Assembly (NCBI GenBank): GCA_934096715.1
Contig: CAKOMQ010000022.1
Coordinates: 1 to 17,767 of the forward strand
Reading direction: 5' to 3'
DNA from: an uncultured Bacilli bacterium
GTDB taxonomy: Bacteria; Bacillota_I; Bacilli_A; RF39; UBA660
Length of the DNA stretch: 17,767 nucleotides
Part shown: piece after piece, positions 13,167 to 17,767 of the stretch
Layout: each line of letters starts with the position of its first letter
How positions within the stretch are numbered: the stretch's first letter is position 1
The notes under the pieces: generated by a model
What the model was told of the DNA's origin: nothing
Database searches by the model: none
The model's input: only the letters and a program-made list of their open reading frames with translations
Position numbers and translations under genes: made by a program

Positions 13167-14199
13167 AAAGAAAAGAATAATAATTATATTAGTTAGCTTT
13201 CTTCTTGTTATATTGGTATCTTTTAGTATAATGATGTTTTTATTATCTAAAGTGTCTGGTAAAAGTGAGAAAGTTGAATTTAATATAAATAGTGGTACTA
13301 GTACTTTAAATATAATAAAAGAATTAAAAGATAATAACTTAATTAGATCTGAATTTATGAGTAAGGTATATGTTAAGTTAAGTGGTAAAACTTCTTTAAA
13401 AGCAGGTACTTATATACTAAATAGAAATATGAGTACTTTTGAAATAATAGATGCCTTAAATAAGGGATCAAGTAAAGATGATAGTGTTTCTATTACTTTT
13501 AAACCAGGATATAAGATAAGTAATTATGCTAAAGATATAAAGGCTAATTTGGGTATAGATGAAAGTGTATTTATAAATACTATAAATGATCGTGAATACT
13601 TGAATAGTCTTATTAGTAAATATTGGTTCTTAACAGATGATATATTAAATGATAAAATATATTATGCACTTGAAGGTTATTTATATCCGGATACTTATAG
13701 TTTCTATAAAGATGCTAGTAGTAAAGATATAATAGAAAAGATGTTAGATAATACTTTAAAGAAGTTAGAAGACTATAAAGAAAGTATTGAAAAGAGTAAT
13801 TTAAGTGTACATGAAATTCTAACAGTAGCGTCTATTATTGCTAATGAAAGTAAGCATAGTGAAGATAGAAGTATTGTTAGTCAAGTAATATATAAAAGAC
13901 TTAGTTTAAATATGAGTTTAGGGATGGATGTTACAACGTATTATGCAGTTAAGAAAGATTTAACTGAAGAGTTAACTAAGAGTGACTTAAATAGTGTTAA
14001 TGGCTATAATACAAGAAATACTAATTTTTTAGGTCTTCCAGTAGGACCTATATGCAATATGAGTAAAGAGTCTATTGATGCAGCATTAAATCCAAGTAAT
14101 ACAGATTATATATATTTCTATGCTGATATTAAGACAGGTAAATTATATTTTGCTAAAACATATAATGAGTTTTTAGAACTCAAAGATAAATATAGATAG
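13159..14199 (+). CDS. mltG: endolytic transglycosylase MltG (YceG-like)
   Basis: A 346-residue membrane-anchored lytic transglycosylase that cuts nascent peptidoglycan strands. A lysine-rich start (MNKKKR) precedes one membrane helix (about residues 7-30). A small LysM-like module (about 40-95) follows, then the YceG catalytic domain. In VASIIANESKHSEDR the conserved Glu is E230; the earlier position of the common 'E-K/x-E' pair is Ala here. YKRLSLNMSLGMDVTTYY, NGYNTR and LGLPVGPICNMSKESIDAALNP are typical. AGGAG lies shortly before ATG 13159. The location after ireB-ruvX-yrzB is the standard one. It acts outside the membrane. Confidence 0.94.
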   Translation: MNKKKRIIIILVSFLLVILVSFSIMMFLLSKVSGKSEKVEFNINSGTSTLNIIKELKDNNLIRSEFMSKVYVKLSGKTSLKAGTYILNRNMSTFEIIDALNKGSSKDDSVSITFKPGYKISNYAKDIKANLGIDESVFINTINDREYLNSLISKYWFLTDDILNDKIYYALEGYLYPDTYSFYKDASSKDIIEKMLDNTLKKLEDYKESIEKSNLSVHEILTVASIIANESKHSEDRSIVSQVIYKRLSLNMSLGMDVTTYYAVKKDLTEELTKSDLNSVNGYNTRNTNFLGLPVGPICNMSKESIDAALNPSNTDYIYFYADIKTGKLYFAKTYNEFLELKDKYR

Positions 14200-14210
14200 G
14201 TGGTTTATTT

Positions 14211-14810
14211 ATGAAAGAAATGATTATGGAGATGGAAGAATACGCGTCCGAGAAGAATGTTCCAATAATTGAAAAGAAATCTATTGCTTTTATAATGAAG
14301 TATATTAGAGAACATAATATTAAAAATATTTTAGAAATAGGAAGTGCAATAGGATACTCAGCTATTCTTATGGCTTCTAGTAATAAAGATTGCTTTGTTA
14401 CTACTATTGAACGTGATGAAGAAAGATATATGGAATGTCTTAAGAATGTTAAAAGATGTGGCTTAGATAAAAGTATTAATGTAGTATTCCAAGATGCTCT
14501 TGATGTAAACTTAAGTGAAGATTTGAAATTTGACTTAATATTTATTGATGCTGCGAAAGGACAATATACTAAGTTCTTTGAGAAATATAAATATTTCTTA
14601 AAAGATGGGGGTACTATTATTAGTGATAATATTAAGTTTCATGGTTTTGTAGGTAATAGTAAAGATATAGAAAGTAAGAACTTAAAAAGTATGGTAGAGA
14701 AGTTAGAAAATTATATAGATTTTCTTAAGAGTAATGAAGAATTTGATACTACCTTCTATGATGTAGGAGATGGACTTTCTGTTAGTGTAAAGAAAAATGA
14801 AAACAAATAA
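14211..14810 (+). CDS. trmR: TrmR-like SAM-dependent O-methyltransferase (YrrM)
   Basis: A 199-residue class I methyltransferase of the catechol-O-methyltransferase-like family. The SAM-binding motif is LEIGSAIGYS (41-50), E67 follows in TTIERDEE, and metal ligands D113 (LIFIDAAKG) and D139-N140 (IISDNI) are present. In B. subtilis the protein at this position, YrrM (TrmR), methylates 5-hydroxyuridine at the tRNA wobble base. The two following genes here resemble YrrN and YrrO, the hydroxylation partners, which strongly supports the same role. AGGTGG, overlapping the mltG end, serves as ribosome binding site. The last 14 bases overlap the next gene. Confidence 0.85.
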   Translation: MKEMIMEMEEYASEKNVPIIEKKSIAFIMKYIREHNIKNILEIGSAIGYSAILMASSNKDCFVTTIERDEERYMECLKNVKRCGLDKSINVVFQDALDVNLSEDLKFDLIFIDAAKGQYTKFFEKYKYFLKDGGTIISDNIKFHGFVGNSKDIESKNLKSMVEKLENYIDFLKSNEEFDTTFYDVGDGLSVSVKKNENK

Positions 14811-15576
14811 AATATTAATAGTAGTTACTGATATTAGTTTAATAAATGAATATAAAAAGTTAGGAATAAATAAGTATGTATTTCCACTTACTGGATTTAC
14901 TGTAGGTATTCCTAACACTTTTTTAAGTAGTGAAATTAATGTAGATGGATATATTTATCTAAATAGAATACTTGATAATAAAGGAATAGATAATTTAAAA
15001 AATATTAAAGAAGATATTCTTAATAATAAACATATTAAAGGTATTATATTTGATGATTTAGGAGTGTATGAAGTATTTAAAGATACTTTTATAGAAAAGA
15101 TACTTTATTTAACTCATAGTATGAATAGTACTATGGAAGTGGGTATATATTTAAATCTAGTTGATAGTGTTATTCTTAGTACTGATTTAACTAAAGAAGA
15201 ATTAATAAATATATCTAATACTTATAAAGATGTAAGTATATTTACTTTTGGCCTTATACCTACTATGTATTCAAGAAGATATTTAATAAAGAATTATACT
15301 GATTTTCATAAATTAGAATATATTAATCCATTAAGAATAAGTAATACTTCTGTAGATTTTATTCTTTATGAAAGCGAATTTGGTACATTAATTTATAATG
15401 ATTTATATTTATATGATGAAAGTCTATTTAATATAGATTGTAAATATTATTTTTATAGTCCACTATTTTTAAGTAATAAAGATATATTAGATGTATTAAA
15501 TAATAAAATAAATATAAATACTAGTACTCATTTCTTATATAAGAAGACTACTTTTAAAGTAAAGGAGAGTGAATAA
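14797..15576 (+). CDS. U32-like protein, probable YrrN/TrhP1 counterpart
   Basis: A 259-residue cytoplasmic protein, divergent from the U32 peptidase-like family. It has no Cys cluster. The pattern of short beta-alpha units (KGIIFDDLGVYEVF, EVGIYLNLVDSVILS, FGLIPTMYSRRYL) fits a TIM-barrel-like U32 domain; the last segment matches the usual 'P-x-M-x-S-x-R' region. It lies between a TrmR-like gene and a full U32 gene, as yrrN does in B. subtilis. YrrN and YrrO (TrhP1, TrhP2) are needed there to make 5-hydroxyuridine in tRNA. It is shorter than B. subtilis YrrN. The ATG lies inside the trmR end (14-base overlap) without a clear ribosome binding site, so it is translationally coupled. Confidence 0.6.
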   Translation: MKTNKILIVVTDISLINEYKKLGINKYVFPLTGFTVGIPNTFLSSEINVDGYIYLNRILDNKGIDNLKNIKEDILNNKHIKGIIFDDLGVYEVFKDTFIEKILYLTHSMNSTMEVGIYLNLVDSVILSTDLTKEELINISNTYKDVSIFTFGLIPTMYSRRYLIKNYTDFHKLEYINPLRISNTSVDFILYESEFGTLIYNDLYLYDESLFNIDCKYYFYSPLFLSNKDILDVLNNKININTSTHFLYKKTTFKVKESE

Positions 15577-15577
15577 G

Positions 15578-16768
15578 ATGACTGAATTACTTGCTCCAGC
15601 AGGAGATTTAGAAAGACTTAAGATTGCTTTTCTTTATGGTGCTGATGCTTGTTATATAGGGGGTAAGAAATATAGTCTAAGAGCTAATGCTAAAAACTTT
15701 ACTTTGGAAGAAATGAAGATTGCATCAGAGTATGCTAGTAAGTTAAATAAGAAGATTTATGTTACTATTAATATATTCTTTCATGACTCTGATATAGAAG
15801 GCTTAGAAGAGTATTTAAAGTACTTAGATAGTATTAATATATATGGAGTAATAGTAAGTGATATATTAGTAGTAGAATTAATTAATAAACTTAAATTAAA
15901 TTTATTTGTAGTTTTATCTACTCAAAGTAGTGTTCTTAATTATGAAGCAGTAAACTTTTGGAAGAGTTTGGGTGTTAAAAGAATAGTGGTAGCCCGTGAA
16001 ACTAGTAGAGAAGATATTATTAGAATTATTAAAGAAACTAATATAGAAGTAGAATGTTTTGTCCATGGTGCTATGTGTACAAGTATAAGTGGTAAATGTG
16101 TTATGTCTAACTATTTAACTAATCGGGATGCTAATCGTGGTGGATGTGCTCAACCATGTAGATGGTTATATACTACTAGTAATAAAGAAGATTTTAGTAT
16201 GATGAGTAAAGATTTAAATATGGTAGAGTATTTAAAAGATATGATAGATATAGGTATAGTTTCATATAAAGTAGAAGGTAGAATGCGTTCTATATATTAT
16301 ATAGCAACTGTTATACTATGTTATCGTAAAATGATAGATAAAATAAAAGATAATACTCTTACTCTAGAAGATGAAGAATACTTTTTAAGTGTTTTAAATC
16401 GTGTTGCGAATAGAGAGAGTGCACCACAGTTTTATATGGAATTACCTGACTATACTAAGAGTTATTTTGGAGATAGAGTAGAAGTTAGTAACCAAGATTT
16501 TTTAGGTATAGTACTTGATTATAATGAATATACTAAAGAAGCTATAGTAGAAATGAGAAACTATTTTACTCGTGGAGATATAGTAGAATTTATTGGACCA
16601 TCCACTAAGACATTTACATATATTATAAATGATATTAGGGATGAGTATGGTAGTATTATCGAGACTGTTAGACAACCTAAAATGATAGTAAAATTGACTG
16701 TAGATAGCAAGTTAAATAAGTATGATATGATGAGAAAAAAGATAATTGACAAATCTACTATTTTGTAG
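15578..16768 (+). CDS. U32 family protein, probable YrrO/TrhP2
   Basis: A 396-residue U32-family protein. It opens TELLAPAGDLERLKIAF, has the GADACYIGGKKYSLRANA barrel segment, and carries the family signature ECFVHGAMC (ending C167). With C174 (SGKC), C190 and C194 (CAQPC) this gives the four-Cys set thought to bind an Fe-S cluster. The partner of the preceding gene is YrrN-like, so tRNA wobble 5-hydroxyuridine synthesis (with prephenate as in TrhP) is the most probable role, rather than proteolysis. I chose ATG 15578, since AAAGGAG lies ahead; a GTG nine bases earlier precedes that spacing. The greA promoter overlaps its last codons. In many relatives udk follows; here it is absent. Confidence 0.88.
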   Translation: MTELLAPAGDLERLKIAFLYGADACYIGGKKYSLRANAKNFTLEEMKIASEYASKLNKKIYVTINIFFHDSDIEGLEEYLKYLDSINIYGVIVSDILVVELINKLKLNLFVVLSTQSSVLNYEAVNFWKSLGVKRIVVARETSREDIIRIIKETNIEVECFVHGAMCTSISGKCVMSNYLTNRDANRGGCAQPCRWLYTTSNKEDFSMMSKDLNMVEYLKDMIDIGIVSYKVEGRMRSIYYIATVILCYRKMIDKIKDNTLTLEDEEYFLSVLNRVANRESAPQFYMELPDYTKSYFGDRVEVSNQDFLGIVLDYNEYTKEAIVEMRNYFTRGDIVEFIGPSTKTFTYIINDIRDEYGSIIETVRQPKMIVKLTVDSKLNKYDMMRKKIIDKSTIL

Positions 16769-16774
16769 TATCAT
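16746..16774 (+). promoter_or_regulatory. greA promoter inside the end of the U32 gene
   Basis: A perfect -35 box TTGACA (16746-16751), a 17-bp spacer and TATCAT (16769-16774) make the best sigma-A promoter in the window. The -35 overlaps the last codons of the U32 gene. Transcription would begin near 16781, leaving a short leader with AAGGAGATGA before greA. Confidence 0.8.
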
Positions 16775-16803
16775 TTTGTAAGTCTTAAGGAGATGATTTT
16801 TGT

Positions 16804-17265
16804 ATGAGTAATGCAAACTTTGAAATAACTGCACAAGGTTATGAAGAATTAAAAAATGAATTAGATAATTTAAAAAATGTTAAAAGAGTAGAAGTAATTA
16901 ATGCTTTGAAAGAAGCACGTGCTTTAGGAGACTTATCAGAAAATGCTGATTATGATGCAGCTAGAAATGATCAAGCTCAAATAGAAGGTAAAATTAAAGA
17001 ATTAGAATATAAATTAGAACACTGTATTATTGTTGGTAAAAAGAATAGTAGTGTAGGTGTTGGTAATGTTGTAACTATTAAAGATGACTTAGGAGAAGAA
17101 GAAGAATATACAATAGTATCGAGTGTAGAAGCTGATCCATTTAATAATAAAATATCAGTAGAATCTCCTTTAGGAAGCGCAATGAAAGGTCATAAGAAGG
17201 GCGATGTAGTTAAAGTAGAACTTGATAAAGATAGTTACGAGATTGAAATACTAAATATTGCTTAA
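16804..17265 (+). CDS. greA: transcription elongation factor GreA
   Basis: A 153-residue GreA. It rescues backtracked RNA polymerase by stimulating cleavage of the nascent transcript. The N-terminal coiled coil (about residues 10-75) carries the acidic tip GDLSENADYDAARNDQ, with D43 and E46 as the likely functional acidic pair. The C-terminal FKBP-like domain contains SPLGSAMKGHKKGDVV. Length is normal for the family. AAGGAGATG lies about ten bases upstream of ATG 16804. It follows the yrrMNO-like group as in B. subtilis, but is driven by its own promoter. Confidence 0.97.
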   Translation: MSNANFEITAQGYEELKNELDNLKNVKRVEVINALKEARALGDLSENADYDAARNDQAQIEGKIKELEYKLEHCIIVGKKNSSVGVGNVVTIKDDLGEEEEYTIVSSVEADPFNNKISVESPLGSAMKGHKKGDVVKVELDKDSYEIEILNIA

Positions 17266-17283
17266 GTATATTAATTTGTTTGT

Positions 17284-17315
17284 ATCCAGGAAACTTTTAG
17301 AAACCCTGGATTTTT
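17284..17315 (+). terminator. intrinsic terminator after greA
   Basis: ATCCAGG (17284-17290) and CCTGGAT (17305-17311) form a perfect stem with a 14-base loop, followed by TTTTT. It is the most GC-rich hairpin in the window and ends greA transcription, isolating the second surface-protein locus. Confidence 0.85.
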
Positions 17316-17344
17316 AATATTTAGTAAATAAAAAACAATTAGTC

Positions 17345-17373
17345 TTGCAATTGATTTAAAAAAATGATATGAT
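17345..17373 (+). promoter_or_regulatory. promoter of the second surface-protein locus
   Basis: TTGCAA (17345-17350), a 17-bp spacer and TATGAT (17368-17373) match sigma-A consensus reasonably. Transcription would start near 17380, giving an untranslated leader of about 85 bases. This leader contains a perfect 7-bp AT inverted repeat (17415-17421 with 17426-17432), about 30 bases before the leader ATG. The first surface locus has a shorter leader and different promoter sequence. Confidence 0.6.
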
Positions 17374-17445
17374 AAATTTGAAAATAAAGAGAAAATATTG
17401 TCGATTTAGTGAACTTAATTTATACAAATTAATTCGCAAATCAAC

Positions 17446-17527
17446 AGAAAGTGAGACCCCAAAAATGAAAAGAAATGCTAATTTATTAGCAACCTTCCAG
17501 TATTTAAAAAGCCTACTGGGGGGGGGG
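17446..17527 (+). repeat. surface-protein leader repeat, copy 2, with 10-G run
   Basis: This is the second copy of the element at 9672-9756. AGAAAGTGAGACCCC and the 53 bp from ATG to CTACT are identical. The G run spans 17518-17527 (10 G). The same CCAGTA/TACTGG stem forms with the left part of the G run. Sequence upstream of 17446 is unrelated to copy 1, and downstream coding sequence is similar but clearly diverged. Confidence 0.9.
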
Positions 17528-17611
17528 CATGAAACGACAAAAGAGAACTTTAATTATTGCACTTATTTTAATAGAATTATTATTAATAATTGGTGCTTAT
17601 ATATCTTATAA
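17465..17611 (+). other. phase-variable leader frame, copy 2 (out of frame)
   Basis: ATG 17465 opens MKRNANLLATFQYLKSLLGG and, with 10 G, reads on out of frame (HETTKENFNYCTYF...) to a stop ending at 17611, 48 residues. The ATG lies 64 bases before the ATG of the body frame; with 9 or 12 G the distance becomes a multiple of three and the leader would fuse to the body. The frame extends further upstream to an ATG at 17369, but that lies in the promoter and is not a real start. Confidence 0.6.
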
Positions 17612-17767
17612 TAATAAAAATTTAGATAAATATATCTTCGGTTCGTCTACATCTAGTAGTGATTTATTTGCTGTTATGATAGAAGACTCAAATGGTAATT
17701 ATCAAGAAAGTACTAATTCTACTTTTCCTGGTTATGAATACTTTTATAATCAAACTAAATCAGGATG
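17529..17767 (+). CDS. large anchored surface protein, copy 2 (partial)
   Basis: The N-terminal 79 residues of a paralogue of the protein at 9806-12139, cut by the window edge. MKRQKRTLIIALILIELLLIIGAYISY gives a basic start and one hydrophobic anchor, followed by YNNKNLDKYIFGSS and the shared FPGYEYFYNQTKSG. Unlike copy 1, it has its own ATG at 17529, one base after the 10-G run (copy 1 has GAG there). The first G residues can pair with the 16S rRNA end at a spacing of about six bases, so translation could start here without the upstream leader. Alternatively 9 or 12 G would fuse it to the leader ATG. Expected location: cell surface. Function unknown. Confidence 0.75.
   Translation, partial: MKRQKRTLIIALILIELLLIIGAYISYNNKNLDKYIFGSSTSSSDLFAVMIEDSNGNYQESTNSTFPGYEYFYNQTKSG

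Noticed and set aside
16757..16774. TACTA/TAGTA hairpin at the end of the U32 gene as a terminator
   Set aside because: The stem is only 5 bp, lacks a T run, and coincides with a near-consensus greA promoter, which explains the bases better.
1..17767. CRISPR arrays, tRNA or rRNA genes, insertion sequences with terminal inverted repeats
   Set aside because: I saw no regularly spaced repeats, no cloverleaf-like or rRNA-like sequence, and no transposase gene in the window.

Overview
The window is very AT-rich and almost everything is coded on the + strand. Gene content and order (rbgA-rnhB, topA, ireB-ruvX-mltG, a yrrMNO-like tRNA group, greA) point to a low-GC Bacillota of class Bacilli with a cell wall and lipoteichoic-acid-type polymers. 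An uncultured gut lineage near RF39 or Erysipelotrichales is my guess, not something the sequence proves. UGA is used as a stop (ruvX ends in TGA) and Trp is always UGG, so this is not the mycoplasma code.

Region 1 (1 to about 3500) is accessory DNA in decay. It holds the tail of an unidentified gene, a possible serine-recombinase scrap and a TTTATA microsatellite, then three intact genes: RhuM-family, KilA-N-domain and SWIM zinc-finger proteins. A 36-codon N-terminal stub of a serine recombinase and two tiny ORFs lie among them. I read it as the remains of an integrated phage or conjugative element.

Region 2 (3503-9620) is a tightly packed, probably co-transcribed group: a CYTH-like protein, the ribosome-assembly GTPase RbgA, RNase HII, an LTA-synthase-like membrane sulfatase, and DNA topoisomerase I. 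Neighbours overlap or nearly touch.

Region 3 (9625-12139) is the first of two related loci for large N-terminally anchored surface proteins. Each starts with an identical 53-bp reading frame ending in a poly-G run (11 G here). The run puts the leader ATG out of frame with the body, and no usable start lies between run and body, so this copy looks switched OFF. A 9- or 12-G run would fuse leader and body.

Region 4 (12235-16768) is an operon with its own promoter: ireB, ruvX, a small DUF1292-like gene, mltG, a TrmR-like methyltransferase and two U32-type proteins like the B. subtilis 5-hydroxyuridine tRNA system. greA follows from its own promoter and has a strong terminator.

Region 5 (17345-17767) is the second surface-protein locus, cut by the window edge, with the same leader, a 10-G run and its own promoter. 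This copy also has an ATG directly after the G run, so it may be expressed by a different route. The paired poly-G leaders are the most interesting thing here: they look like phase-variable ON/OFF switches of a surface-protein family, possibly also sites of recombination between copies.
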